This document shows positions 26,825 through 35,898 of a stretch of DNA of 64,000 bases, piece by piece (within the stretch, counting starts at the first letter, position 1; each line of letters opens with the position of its first letter). The stretch comes from Microbacterium sp. Leaf320 (lineage in GTDB: Bacteria > Actinomycetota > Actinomycetes > Actinomycetales > Microbacteriaceae), in contig NZ_LMOD01000001.1 of NCBI RefSeq assembly GCF_001423485.1, forward strand, positions 440,617 through 504,616, given 5' to 3'. Both the position numbers and the translations under genes were made by a program. The notes beneath the pieces were generated by a model. The model made no database searches. It was not told the DNA's origin and saw only the letters and a program-made list of their open reading frames with translations.

Positions 26825-29800
26825 ATGCCAGCCCGAGTTCATGCAATCATCGTCGCGCGCCCCGGTTCCTCCGCCCGCGCGCAGCTGCTCCGCACACTGG
26901 ACGCTCTGCGCTCCCAGACCACACCGGCGGCGGCGATCACCCTGGTGGTGTGCGGCGATGCCACATCGGCGCGTGAGAGCGAGGCGGTGGCGGCCGCGGT
27001 CGAGGGGATCATCCAGGCCCGCAGCGGCACATCCTTCGCCGACGCGGTGGAGCTCGCCCGACCCCGCATCCTCGAGGGGAGTGCTGTCTGGCTGCTCGCC
27101 CACGATACGGCGCCGCACGAGCGCGCACTCGAAAGACTCGTCGGAACGCTCGAACGATCTCCGTCCGCAGCGATCGTCGCTCCCAAACTCGTGCAGACCG
27201 ACAACGAGCGGGAGATCGTCTCGTTGGGCGTGAGCATGACGACCCTCGGACGCACGGTCGAACTGGCAGCCGGCGAACTCGACCAGGGGCAGCATGACGG
27301 CACGGATGACGCGCTCGGCGCGGACATCCGCGGAATGCTGATCCGCGGCGAGGTGCGCGATGCGCTCCGACCCGACCCGGCACTCGCCGGAGCTGATCAG
27401 GGACTGGATCTCGGCGTCCGTGCGCGACTCGGCGGTGGACGCGTCGTGCTCGCGCCGTCGGCTCGGGTCTCGGTCTCACCGGGCGGCCCCGGCACGCTGC
27501 CGCACGGTCGCAGCAAGCGCGCGTTCGCGACGAGGCTCGCCCAGCTGCATCGTCGCCTCGCCTACGCACCCGCCGTCGCCGTGCCGCTGCACTGGCTCAC
27601 ACTTCTTCCGCTCGCACTCTGGCGATCGGTGACGCACCTCGTGGGCAAGCGCCCGGAGGCGGTGGCCCCGGAATGGGGCGCCGCTGTGACCGCGATGTTC
27701 CGTTTCGCGGCGATCGCCCGCTCGCGGGGCAGCATCCGCGCGTTCCGCACCTCCAGCTGGTCGAGCATCGCGCCGCTCCGCGTGAGCAGCTCCGATCTGC
27801 GCCGGCGTCTCGACGACGGGCACGGCAGCGAGGGCGGAGCCGTCAGCGAGCTCCGATTCTTCTCGGGTGGCGGTGCCTGGGCTGTGCTCGCAGCACTCGT
27901 GGTGAGCATCGCGACGTTCACCACAGTGCTCGCGTGGCCCGTCCTGGGTGGCGGCGCGCTCCTGCCTCTGCGTGCGACCGTCGAAGCGCTGTGGGCTGAC
28001 GCGGCCTGGGGGCTGCGCGGCCTCGGTGCCGGAGTGGTCGGTCCTGCCGATCCCTTCGCCGCGGTGATCGCCGTTCTCGGATCGCTGTGGCCGGGAGCCC
28101 CCTCGTTCTCTCTCGTACTCCTGTGGATGCTCGCGCTTCCGCTCGCCGTGCTCGGCGGATGGTTCGCCGCCACGCGAGTGACGGACCGCGCGGGTCTCCG
28201 AATCTTCGCCGGAATCATCTGGGCGCTGGCACCCACCTTCCTCACCGCCCTGGTCGACGGTCGTCCCACGGGCGTGCTGGTGCACCTGCTCCTCCCGTGG
28301 CTCTTCCACGCTGCGGTCGTGGCGCATCGCTCGTGGGGCGCGGCCGGGGCGGCATCGCTCCTGTTCGCCGCCGTGACCGCCTGCGCCCCCTCACTCGCGC
28401 CTGCGCTCCTGCTGCTGTGGGTCGTCGCGCTCGGCATCACGCTCGCCGGTGCGCGCATCCGCGGAGCGATCCGCCTGCTCTGGGTACCGGTACCCGCCAT
28501 CGCTCTCTTCGCGCCTCTCGTGCTCTGGCAGCTGCGTCACGGCAGCCTCATCGCCGTGCTCGCCGACCCCGGGTCCATCTGGGCCGGTCCCCAGGCGACA
28601 GCGGATGCCGCCGGCCGGCTCGCGCTGGCCACGGGCTTCCCCACCGGAGACATGGCCGGCTGGGGCTGGGCATCGTGGCTCGGGCTGGAGATGGCACCCT
28701 GGGTCGCCCTGCTGCTCGCACCACTGGCACTGCTGGCGCTCGTATCTGCGGTCGCGCCTCGCTGGCGCGCCGGCATCACCCTCCTCGTCGTCGCCCTCGC
28801 AGGCCTCGCCACCGCATTCCTCGCCGTGGGCGTCACCGTCTCCTTCGCACAGGGAGTGCCCGTCGCCATCTGGCCGGGTGCCGGGTTGAGCCTCGCGTGG
28901 ATCGGCGTGACGGGGGCGGCGCTCGTGACCCTCGACACTGCGCTCACGATCCCTCGTCTGCGTGTTCTGAGTGCCGCGGTCGCGGGTCTCGCGATCGCGG
29001 TGTGCGCCGTTCCGTCGCTCGCCGCGTTCCACTCGGATTCCTCGGCGCTCCGCGACGGCCCAGCCTCGACACTGCCCGCGTACGTCGCCGCGCAGGCGGG
29101 TGCGGATCGTCCGGTCGGGACGCTGGTGCTCACGCCGCAGAACGACGGCGGCCTCGCGACCGAGGTGGCCTGGGGCGGAAGCGAGACGCTGAGCGCTCAG
29201 ACGACCATCCTGTCGACGGCGACCGAGCTGCGAGGTACCGACCTCGCGACCCTCGCGGTCGACCTTCTCTCCGCCCGCGACTTCGACGCCGCGGCGGAAC
29301 TCGGGGAGCAGGGCATCTCCTACGTCCTCCTGGCGAAGGTGTCCGACGACGAGTCGGATCGCGCGCGCACGCTGCGCACGGTGGCTGTGACGTCGCTCGA
29401 TCAGCGTGCAGGCTTCGTCCAGGCGGGTACCACCGATCGCGGCGTGCTGTATCGGCTCGAGGCGGACGCCTCACCCCGCGCTCCGCTCTCCGCCGGACAG
29501 GAGGCGACCGCTCGACTGGTGATCACGCTCCAGTTGGTCCTCGTGTTCGCCGCGCTCCTGCTGTCGGTCCCGACCCGTGCGTCTCGACGCGCGGCCCGCG
29601 CCAAGTCGCGCATCGTCGGGCGCGCGGCGGAAGAGCCCCTCGTGCTGCCCAGGCACCCGGAGGATCACGACGGGCATGATTCGACTGAGGTCCCGGCAGT
29701 CGTACCGGAGGCTCCGGCCGAACCGGATGATGACGGTGATGCCGCCGACTCCGCAGCACCTGCCGAACCGGCCGGTGCGGCGGGTGCTGCGGACGGAGAG

Positions 29801-29896
29801 TCTGCAGCGGACGTGCCCGCTGCGGAGCCCGCGGCGGATGGATCAGAGGGCGACCCCGACGAGGGATCCCACCACGACGAGGAGGCGCGACGATGA
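26825..29896 (+). CDS. Large GT2-like polytopic membrane protein
   Basis: The 1023-residue protein has three parts: an N-terminal GT2-like GT-A domain (about 1-240), a membrane region of about twelve helices (about 255-915) and an acidic, Ala/Pro/Glu-rich disordered tail (about 940-1023). The GT-A domain is degenerate: where active enzymes have a DxD it reads LLAHDTAPH (about 94-102). It overlaps the DUF5719 gene by 4 bases (ATGA). The same gene order (whiB2, GT2, DUF5719) recurs across actinobacteria. It may assemble or scaffold a wall glycan; catalysis is doubtful from the motif. Confidence 0.85.
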   Translation: MPARVHAIIVARPGSSARAQLLRTLDALRSQTTPAAAITLVVCGDATSARESEAVAAAVEGIIQARSGTSFADAVELARPRILEGSAVWLLAHDTAPHERALERLVGTLERSPSAAIVAPKLVQTDNEREIVSLGVSMTTLGRTVELAAGELDQGQHDGTDDALGADIRGMLIRGEVRDALRPDPALAGADQGLDLGVRARLGGGRVVLAPSARVSVSPGGPGTLPHGRSKRAFATRLAQLHRRLAYAPAVAVPLHWLTLLPLALWRSVTHLVGKRPEAVAPEWGAAVTAMFRFAAIARSRGSIRAFRTSSWSSIAPLRVSSSDLRRRLDDGHGSEGGAVSELRFFSGGGAWAVLAALVVSIATFTTVLAWPVLGGGALLPLRATVEALWADAAWGLRGLGAGVVGPADPFAAVIAVLGSLWPGAPSFSLVLLWMLALPLAVLGGWFAATRVTDRAGLRIFAGIIWALAPTFLTALVDGRPTGVLVHLLLPWLFHAAVVAHRSWGAAGAASLLFAAVTACAPSLAPALLLLWVVALGITLAGARIRGAIRLLWVPVPAIALFAPLVLWQLRHGSLIAVLADPGSIWAGPQATADAAGRLALATGFPTGDMAGWGWASWLGLEMAPWVALLLAPLALLALVSAVAPRWRAGITLLVVALAGLATAFLAVGVTVSFAQGVPVAIWPGAGLSLAWIGVTGAALVTLDTALTIPRLRVLSAAVAGLAIAVCAVPSLAAFHSDSSALRDGPASTLPAYVAAQAGADRPVGTLVLTPQNDGGLATEVAWGGSETLSAQTTILSTATELRGTDLATLAVDLLSARDFDAAAELGEQGISYVLLAKVSDDESDRARTLRTVAVTSLDQRAGFVQAGTTDRGVLYRLEADASPRAPLSAGQEATARLVITLQLVLVFAALLLSVPTRASRRAARAKSRIVGRAAEEPLVLPRHPEDHDGHDSTEVPAVVPEAPAEPDDDGDAADSAAPAEPAGAAGAADGESAADVPAAEPAADGSEGDPDEGSHHDEEARR

Positions 29897-31275
29897 GCAC
29901 CAACCGTGCATTCCGGGTGGCTGCCACCGGCGCTCGCGTCCTGACCGGCGCCGTCGTGGCCGCAGCATGCGTCATCGGCGCAGTGGTCGCGGTCACCGCG
30001 CCCTGGCCCACCGTCACGCATGAACCCGCCCAGGCCGACGTCACGCCCCTTCCCGGTGACACGGTGCTCGTCTGCAACGGCGACTTCCGTGCCATCGGGC
30101 GCACCCCATCGAAATCGCTCGAGATGGTCTCCGCAGCTCAGCTGCGCCTGACCGCTGAGGGGTCCTCCGGGCGTCCGGAGTCGAGCCTGCTGCCCGCGAA
30201 GGACCTCGCCGACGGCGGTTCAGCCCAGCGTCTGGTCGGAGCGGTCGATGGTCGCGAGGCACCGCTGCTCGGCGCGACCGAATCGGTCACGCTCGCCGAG
30301 GACGACCTGTTCGGGCTCGCCGCCGCTCCCTGTCGCCCCGCCGGGCTCGAGTCCTGGCTCGTCGGCGGCACCGTGGCCACAGGGACGGAGGATCTCATCG
30401 TCCTCACCAACCCCGGTGTCGTGCCCTCGACCGTGACTCTCGGCGTCTTCGGGTCGGTCCGTGCATCGAGCACCGTGATCGTTCCCGCCGAGTCTCAGAT
30501 CGCGCTCCCCCTGACATCGATCGCCGTAGGGTCCGACTATCCGGTCGTCAAGGTGACCGCCACCGGTTCGCCGGTGCGGGCCGTGCTGCAGTCATCGCTC
30601 ACGCGGACGCTCGACCCCGCAGGCGTCGACCTGCAGGATGCAGTGGCGGCACCGCAGCGCAATCCCGTGATCCCGGGAATCCAGGTGTTCGAGAACGAGG
30701 GCGACAACTCCGACATGGCGGTCGTGCGGCTGCTCTCGCCGGATGTGGATGCCGAGGCGGTCGTGACCCTCAGCAAGCTCGGTTCTGCCTCGACCGCTGC
30801 AGAACTCACCGTTCCGCTCACCGCCGACGTGCCGACCGAGCTCTCGCTCTCGACTCTCGCGCCGGGAGAGTACACGGCGCGGATCGAGTCCGATGCTCCT
30901 GTGCTGGCAGCCGTGCGGCAGCAGGACGGCGCGGGTCCGCAGACAGACTTCGCCTGGGCGTTGCCGGCACCGGAGGTCGAGGACGACGTCTATGTGTCGA
31001 TCCCGGCCGGTCCGTCGCCCCGGGCCGTGCTCGTGAACAGCGAGGACTCCGATTCCACCGTGCAGCTGACCCCCGTCGACGGCGGAGAGCCCATCGAGGT
31101 GACGGTTCCCGCGGGATCGTCGGCATCGGTGCCGGTGAAGGAACGCACTGTGTACGCCCTGTCGACGTCGGGCCCTGTGCACGCGTCCGTCGCGATGACG
31201 GCCACCGGGGCGCTCGCGGTCTGGCCGGTGTGGCCTTCGGCGGGAGCCCAGCAGAGCATCACCGTCTATCCCTGA
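29893..31275 (+). CDS. DUF5719 family secreted/anchored protein
   Basis: The 460-residue protein has an N-terminal membrane segment or uncleaved signal (about residues 12-36) and a long extracytoplasmic beta-rich region of repeated domains with few charged clusters. The composition (Val, Ala, Thr, Pro) and position after the GT2-like gene match DUF5719, a family of unknown function in actinobacteria. Its ATG lies inside the upstream stop (ATGA), so the two proteins probably act together at the cell surface. No catalytic motif is visible. Confidence 0.85.
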   Translation: MSTNRAFRVAATGARVLTGAVVAAACVIGAVVAVTAPWPTVTHEPAQADVTPLPGDTVLVCNGDFRAIGRTPSKSLEMVSAAQLRLTAEGSSGRPESSLLPAKDLADGGSAQRLVGAVDGREAPLLGATESVTLAEDDLFGLAAAPCRPAGLESWLVGGTVATGTEDLIVLTNPGVVPSTVTLGVFGSVRASSTVIVPAESQIALPLTSIAVGSDYPVVKVTATGSPVRAVLQSSLTRTLDPAGVDLQDAVAAPQRNPVIPGIQVFENEGDNSDMAVVRLLSPDVDAEAVVTLSKLGSASTAAELTVPLTADVPTELSLSTLAPGEYTARIESDAPVLAAVRQQDGAGPQTDFAWALPAPEVEDDVYVSIPAGPSPRAVLVNSEDSDSTVQLTPVDGGEPIEVTVPAGSSASVPVKERTVYALSTSGPVHASVAMTATGALAVWPVWPSAGAQQSITVYP

Positions 31276-31307
31276 CGCGAGGGTCGGGGACAGACGACTC
31301 TCCTACC

Positions 31308-31733
31308 TCAGTGGTCGTGGCCGCCGAGGTCCCAGGGCTCGCGTCCGACGTACTCAGCAGCGGCCCGGAACACGGCGCTCTCGATGGCCATCCGTCGGTG
31401 GGCGCCGTCGTCGTGCCCAGGGGGGAGCAGCCGCTCGATCGGGAGCCGGAAGAGCACGATTCGCTGCTTCTCGTGATCGAGGTGCCATCGCGGAACCTCG
31501 TCCGTCGCCTCGAACGCCGGCATCGCGCCGATCTCGAACCGCACCTCCTGCAGTTCCGGCCAGGTGCCTCGGAGGAACTCCACGGCCGTGCCCACGGTGA
31601 GGTCGAACCGGTCGATACGACCGTCGAGCGGTGCCAGGGGAGGACGCACGACCTCGCTGCGTCCGAGACGGCCATGGCGACCGTGTCGAGCACCGCGGCG
31701 CGGAGCGGCGGAGGTGCGGGGACGACGAGGCAT
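31308..31733 (-). CDS. Metallopeptidase-like protein, Rv3259 type
   Basis: The 141-residue protein belongs to the minimal zincin-like group found between whiB2 and DUF3499 genes in actinobacteria. A basic N-terminus of about 35 residues precedes the conserved core. I do not see a clean HExxH, so peptidase activity should not be assumed. It is divergent from the DUF3499 gene. The minus-strand TAGACT at 31740-31745 ends 6 bases before the ATG at 31733, implying a leaderless message. Confidence 0.7.
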   Translation of the reverse strand: MPRRPRTSAAPRRGARHGRHGRLGRSEVVRPPLAPLDGRIDRFDLTVGTAVEFLRGTWPELQEVRFEIGAMPAFEATDEVPRWHLDHEKQRIVLFRLPIERLLPPGHDDGAHRRMAIESAVFRAAAEYVGREPWDLGGHDH

Positions 31734-31739
31734 AGCGAA

Positions 31740-31745
31740 AGTCTA
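31740..31745 (-). promoter_or_regulatory. -10 of the Rv3259-like gene (leaderless)
   Basis: TAGACT on the minus strand ends 6 bases before the ATG at 31733. Confidence 0.5.
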
Positions 31746-31801
31746 GGCCGAGTCTGCGGGCCCGGGCGGCGCGGCATCCGGCGCTCGTGGGAAGAGGCCC
31801 G

Positions 31802-31807
31802 TAGCCT
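31802..31807 (+). promoter_or_regulatory. -10 of the DUF3499 gene (leaderless)
   Basis: TAGCCT ends 7 bases before the ATG at 31815. With the opposite -10 at 31740-31745 this makes a compact divergent promoter pair. Confidence 0.5.
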
Positions 31808-31814
31808 GGCGGGA

Positions 31815-32021
31815 ATGGACGCAAGACTCTGCTCGAAGGTCGGCTGCGCGCGTGAAGCCGTGGCGACGCTCACCTACGACTACGGCGATCAGATGGCTGC
31901 GCTGGGCCCACTCGGCCTGGCGGATCATCCGCACGCGCACGATCTCTGCGCGCAGCACGCGGATCGACTGTCGGTACCCGCCGGTTGGCTCGTGGTACGG
32001 CACGAGGCGCTGCGCGCCTGA
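31815..32021 (+). CDS. DUF3499 family protein
   Basis: The 68-residue protein carries two pairs of potential metal ligands: C6 and C11 (CSKVGC) and, later, H40, H42, C45 and H48 (HPHAHDLCAQH). This matches the DUF3499 family, a small actinobacterial protein of unknown function (Rv3258c in M. tuberculosis). A zinc-ribbon role is a reasonable guess. The start is fixed by a -10 element 7 bases upstream, since longer readings of the frame begin inside the divergent metallopeptidase gene. Confidence 0.83.
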   Translation: MDARLCSKVGCAREAVATLTYDYGDQMAALGPLGLADHPHAHDLCAQHADRLSVPAGWLVVRHEALRA

Positions 32022-32089
32022 ACCGATCCGACCGGAACAGCACCCGGGACACGCCGCCGACCGGGCCGGTGTCCCTCCAGCATCCCGGC

Positions 32090-32095
32090 TACGCT
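32090..32095 (+). promoter_or_regulatory. -10 of the MacA/MacB-like operon
   Basis: TACGCT ends 8 bases before the ATG at 32104, giving a leader of about 0-2 bases. Confidence 0.4.
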
Positions 32096-32103
32096 GACCG
32101 CGG

Positions 32104-33063
32104 ATGCGCCAAGGCGGCGCGGCCGGAAAGGCAGCCGTGATCGTCTGGCGACGCTGGATCTTCCCTCTTCTTCTCGTGCTCGTGTTCGGGGCATGCGCAG
32201 CGGCACTGGTGAAGATCGCGTTCTTCCCCGACCGCACCGAGGCGATGGTCAGCCCGGAGTCGTCGATCAGCGATCCGGTCATCCCGGTCGAACGCGGCTC
32301 CGTGGTGAACGCGCTGACGTTGAGCGGCAACGTCGCACGTGACGATTCGTTCCCCGTGCGCAACGAGATCGCCGGAACCGTCCTCGCGGTCCACGTCGCG
32401 GAGGGGGCATCCGTCGCCGCCGGACAGAAGCTCTTCACCATAAGGCAGGACGAGCCGAAGAAGGACATCGACATCGTCGCGGCCGAGGCGGGCGACATAT
32501 CGGAGATCGCCCTCGTGAAGGGCCAGGTCACCTCGGCAGGGACCGAGAGCTACACCCTCACCCCTGCGCGATACCACCTGCTCGCGACGGTGGAGCCCGC
32601 GCAGCTTTACCGACTGGTGAACGCGCCCGCCGAGGCATCCGTGAGCATCACCGGGGGACCTGCGCCGTTCACGTGCACCGGGGTACGTGTGCAGGTGAGC
32701 CAGGAGGGCACCGCGAGCGTGCGCTGCGCGGTTCCGGCCGCTCAGGTCGTGTTCGCTGGACTGCCTGCGACGATGGACCTCGCGCTCGGTCAGGTCGACG
32801 ACGCGCTGGTCGTGCCGGTCACCGCAGTGCAGGGCGGCGCAGGCACGGGGAACGTCTGGGTGGATGCGGGTGACGGAAGTGAGCCCGAGGAGCGGCCGGT
32901 GACCCTCGGAGTCAACGACGGCACCATGGTCGAGGTCGTCTCCGGTCTCGAAGAGGGCGAGTCGATCAGGCAGTTCGTGCCCGGCTTCGTCGCTCCGGTC
33001 GAGGAGTTCTGCTACGAGGTCGCACCGGGCGTCGAGCAGTGCGACAGTGGGACGAGCTGGTGA
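32104..33063 (+). CDS. Membrane-anchored adaptor of ABC efflux system (HlyD/MacA-like)
   Basis: The 319-residue protein has one N-terminal helix (about 17-39) and then an extracytoplasmic part with a lipoyl-like half-motif (GTVLAVHVAEGASVAAGQKL, about 94-113) and beta-barrel regions, as in periplasmic adaptor proteins. In a Gram-positive cell it would sit outside the membrane and pair with the permease two genes on. GTG at 32137 is an alternative start. The stop overlaps the ATPase GTG by 3 bases. Substrate unknown; peptide or lipid export is possible. Confidence 0.78.
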   Translation: MRQGGAAGKAAVIVWRRWIFPLLLVLVFGACAAALVKIAFFPDRTEAMVSPESSISDPVIPVERGSVVNALTLSGNVARDDSFPVRNEIAGTVLAVHVAEGASVAAGQKLFTIRQDEPKKDIDIVAAEAGDISEIALVKGQVTSAGTESYTLTPARYHLLATVEPAQLYRLVNAPAEASVSITGGPAPFTCTGVRVQVSQEGTASVRCAVPAAQVVFAGLPATMDLALGQVDDALVVPVTAVQGGAGTGNVWVDAGDGSEPEERPVTLGVNDGTMVEVVSGLEEGESIRQFVPGFVAPVEEFCYEVAPGVEQCDSGTSW

Positions 33064-33848
33064 CCCTCGTCGCTCTGGCCGACGTGACCAAGAGCGTGCG
33101 ACTGCCCGACGACTCGGAGCTGGAGATCCTCCGGGGCATCACGATCGATGTGAGCGCCGGCGATCACGTCTCGATCGTCGGTCGCTCCGGCTCCGGCAAG
33201 TCGACCCTTCTGAACATCCTCGGGATGCTGGACGCCCCCACCAGGGGCACCGTCGCGTTCGAAGGGCGTGAAGTACGGCGTATGCGGTCGGGGCGACTGG
33301 ATCGCCTGCGTGGCGACAACGTCGGTTTCGTGTTCCAGCAGTTCAACCTGCTCCCCGGGCGCACCGCGCTCGACAATGTCATGATGCCGCTCGGCCATGC
33401 CAAGGGGCGACTCTTCTGGAATCGACGACAGATCGCAGCCGACATGCTGGACCGGGTCGGCCTCGGCCACCGCATCGAGCAGGTCGCCGACCGGCTCTCC
33501 GGCGGCGAGCAGCAGCGTGTGGCGATCGCCAGAGCGCTCGTGCGTCGCCCTGTGCTGATCCTCGCCGACGAGCCCACCGGCGCCCTCGACATCGACACGG
33601 GGGCAACCGTCATGTCGCTTCTCGACGAGGTCGCGACCGAGACGGACGCGGCGCTCGTGACGATCACCCACGACCTGCACGTCGCCGCTCGCGCGCGCAG
33701 ACACTATCGCCTCGATGCCGGCGTGCTCGAGACCGCCGACCTCAGCCGCGCCTTTGAAGCGTCGACACTGGCGGCATCGGTGCCGTCGAATCTGGCGGCG
33801 GTACCGTCGGCATCGGTGCCGGCGACGCGCCGGGAGGCCTCGTCATGA
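33060..33848 (+). CDS. ABC transporter ATPase, MacB/LolD type
   Basis: The 262-residue ATPase has Walker A (GRSGSGKST, about 41-49), signature LSGGEQQRVAIARAL near residue 145 and Walker B VLILADEPTGALD near 167, typical of the MacB/LolD subfamily that drives mechanotransmission instead of transmembrane passage. An extra C-terminal Ala/Val/Pro-rich tail of about 35 residues (about 225-262) is unusual for the family. The GTG at 33060 lies in the adaptor stop (GTGA), and the stop overlaps the permease start (ATGA). Confidence 0.9.
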   Translation: MTLVALADVTKSVRLPDDSELEILRGITIDVSAGDHVSIVGRSGSGKSTLLNILGMLDAPTRGTVAFEGREVRRMRSGRLDRLRGDNVGFVFQQFNLLPGRTALDNVMMPLGHAKGRLFWNRRQIAADMLDRVGLGHRIEQVADRLSGGEQQRVAIARALVRRPVLILADEPTGALDIDTGATVMSLLDEVATETDAALVTITHDLHVAARARRHYRLDAGVLETADLSRAFEASTLAASVPSNLAAVPSASVPATRREASS

Positions 33849-35059
33849 CCGGGATCCTCGGCGCGCTCTCCGACGCGTGGGCCGAGATCCGGGTGCACAA
33901 GCTGAGGGTGCTGCTCAGCCTGATCGGCATCGCGGTCTCGGTGGCAGCGCTCACGGGAGTCGTCGCACTCTCGGAGTACCAGAGGCAGTTTCAGGCAGAG
34001 CAATCGGACCGGTGGGGCGGACGTGCGGCGACGCTCGTCGTCGGCATCAGCACCGCTGACGGTCTGCCCGTCGACGTCGACGCCTTCGACGAGCGGTTCA
34101 CACGGGTCGCGGAACGCTTCGGATTCAGCCACACCGCGCGCATCGCACAGGGGATGGCCGTTCCCGTTCAGCTGCCGGACGGCATTGTCGACGTCAACGC
34201 GCGCCTGATCGATCCGCTGTACTCCCAGATCCACCGGGAGCAGCTGTTGGAAGGCCGCTGGCTGCGCGATGACGATGTCGAAGCCCTCGCGCCCCCGGTC
34301 GTGATCACCGAGGCGCTGTGGGACCGGATCGGTCGGGTGCCGGTCGCACAGCATCCGACCCTCACCCTCTCAGGAGCGGCCGGCGGCACCTATCAGGTCG
34401 TCGGCGTCGTGCCCCGACAGGGCTTCGGCGACGAGGAGCTACGCGTCGACATCCTCTACGACGCGTATCGCGCTCGGGTCGACGCCCTCCCGGAAGGGGC
34501 ATGGCCGCAGTACGAGGTGTGGCTCGGACAGACGGAGGTCGATGCCGTCGCCCCCGTGCTCGCGATGGATCTGCGGGCGGGGCTGCCCGAGGGACAGACG
34601 GTATCGGTGAGCCGCTCCGATTGGGCGGCGCAGCCGGGAGCCCTCGACGCTCAGGCGACGTTCGAGATGGTCACGGGCGGCATCGCAGCAGTCATCCTCG
34701 CGCTGGGCGCCCTGAGCCTGATCAACATCCAGCTGGTGGCGATGCGCCAGCGGGTGCGTGAGATCGGTGTCCGGCGCGCGTTCGGGGCGACATCCGGTCG
34801 AGTCTTCTTCTCGGTCTTCCTCGAGAGCCTCGTCGCGACCACCGTCGCCGGGCTCGTCGGCATCGCGATCGTCGTCGCCGTGCTGCGTTCGGAGTGGGTG
34901 GTGACCTCGCTGTTCTACGGCATCCAGGACATCCCGCCGTTCCCGATGCGGGCCGCGTTCGTCGGTCTGGCGGCGTCGATCATCGTGGGCGCGGTCTCGG
35001 GATTCATACCGGCGCTCGTCGCGCTGCGGGTGAAGGTCATCGACGCGATCCGGTTCTGA
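33845..35059 (+). CDS. ABC transporter permease, MacB/FtsX type
   Basis: The 404-residue protein has an N-terminal helix (about 17-38), a large extracytoplasmic MacB-type domain (about 40-270) and three C-terminal helices with the conserved RVREIGVRRAFGATSG turn (about 302-317). This is the classic MacB/FtsX layout. It completes a three-gene, fully overlapping export system with the adaptor at 32104 and the ATPase at 33060. The stop is 29 bases from the convergent RDD gene. No substrate is indicated by the context. Confidence 0.9.
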   Translation: MTGILGALSDAWAEIRVHKLRVLLSLIGIAVSVAALTGVVALSEYQRQFQAEQSDRWGGRAATLVVGISTADGLPVDVDAFDERFTRVAERFGFSHTARIAQGMAVPVQLPDGIVDVNARLIDPLYSQIHREQLLEGRWLRDDDVEALAPPVVITEALWDRIGRVPVAQHPTLTLSGAAGGTYQVVGVVPRQGFGDEELRVDILYDAYRARVDALPEGAWPQYEVWLGQTEVDAVAPVLAMDLRAGLPEGQTVSVSRSDWAAQPGALDAQATFEMVTGGIAAVILALGALSLINIQLVAMRQRVREIGVRRAFGATSGRVFFSVFLESLVATTVAGLVGIAIVVAVLRSEWVVTSLFYGIQDIPPFPMRAAFVGLAASIIVGAVSGFIPALVALRVKVIDAIRF

Positions 35060-35088
35060 CAGGCGCAGGGTGGCCGGGCAGGAGAGGG

Positions 35089-35898
35089 TCAGACTCCGAC
35101 GCGACGCCCCGTGAGCTTCTCCGCGCGACGATCGGCGTTCTGCAGCGCTCTGCGCTCGCGCTCGCGGCGCAGGACCGTGATCCCGACCAGCACGACCTCG
35201 GGCGCCGCCGCGGGCAGCGGCGACACGAATGGAGAGGCCTCCGTGAGGAGGTCCTGCGCGACCCGAGCGCGGGCGGCGGGCACCATTCGCGGTGCGCTCT
35301 GCAGGAACTGCGAGATCCGGCGGGCGAGACGATCAGGCAGGCGGGCGACGTCCGCGATCTGAGCCCAGCCGGCGAGCATAGGCGGGAGGACGGGGACCTG
35401 CGGGATCAACTTCGGAGCCCGCACGCGCTGACTGTAGGTGCCGGCGACCATGTCGCCGAGGCGCTGGGAGCGGGCGCTGAACGCGCCGGCGAGCACCGCG
35501 ACGCTGCCGAGCGTCATATAGATCTCCAGCACCCCGAGGAGGGCGCGGATGAACGCATGGCGGAAGCCGGTCGCCCCTCCATCGATGCGAACGATGCGTC
35601 CGCCGACCGCGAGCTTGCCGAGGCTTCGCCCCTTGAGTGCGACCTCCATCGTGATCGGGAGCACGACGAAGCTGACGACGATCGATGCGATCGTCGCGAT
35701 CGTGTCGGTCGCCTCGTCGAGAACGCCGAGGTCCAGCAGCCAGAGCCGCAGGAACAGCGTCAGGAGGAAGACAGCGAAACCGACCAGGAGATCGATGATC
35801 GCGCCAGCGGCTCGAAGTATGAAACCGATCGGCTGCACGTCGATCGCCACGGCTTCACCGGAGAGCACCTCGTCGGATGTATCGAGCGGGGCAGACAT
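35089..35898 (-). CDS. RDD family membrane protein
   Basis: The 269-residue protein has an RDD domain of three helices (about 20-150) with the RAAGAIIDLLVGF start and GGRIVRIDGG loop, followed by a cytoplasmic Arg/Ala-rich region of about 90 residues. RDD proteins are of varied or unknown function; some have been linked to ion transport. It is divergent from the SpoIIM-like gene, and their ATG codons share two bases (CATG at 35896-35899). The pairing of RDD and SpoIIM-like genes is common in actinobacteria. Confidence 0.82.
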   Translation of the reverse strand: MSAPLDTSDEVLSGEAVAIDVQPIGFILRAAGAIIDLLVGFAVFLLTLFLRLWLLDLGVLDEATDTIATIASIVVSFVVLPITMEVALKGRSLGKLAVGGRIVRIDGGATGFRHAFIRALLGVLEIYMTLGSVAVLAGAFSARSQRLGDMVAGTYSQRVRAPKLIPQVPVLPPMLAGWAQIADVARLPDRLARRISQFLQSAPRMVPAARARVAQDLLTEASPFVSPLPAAAPEVVLVGITVLRRERERRALQNADRRAEKLTGRRVGV

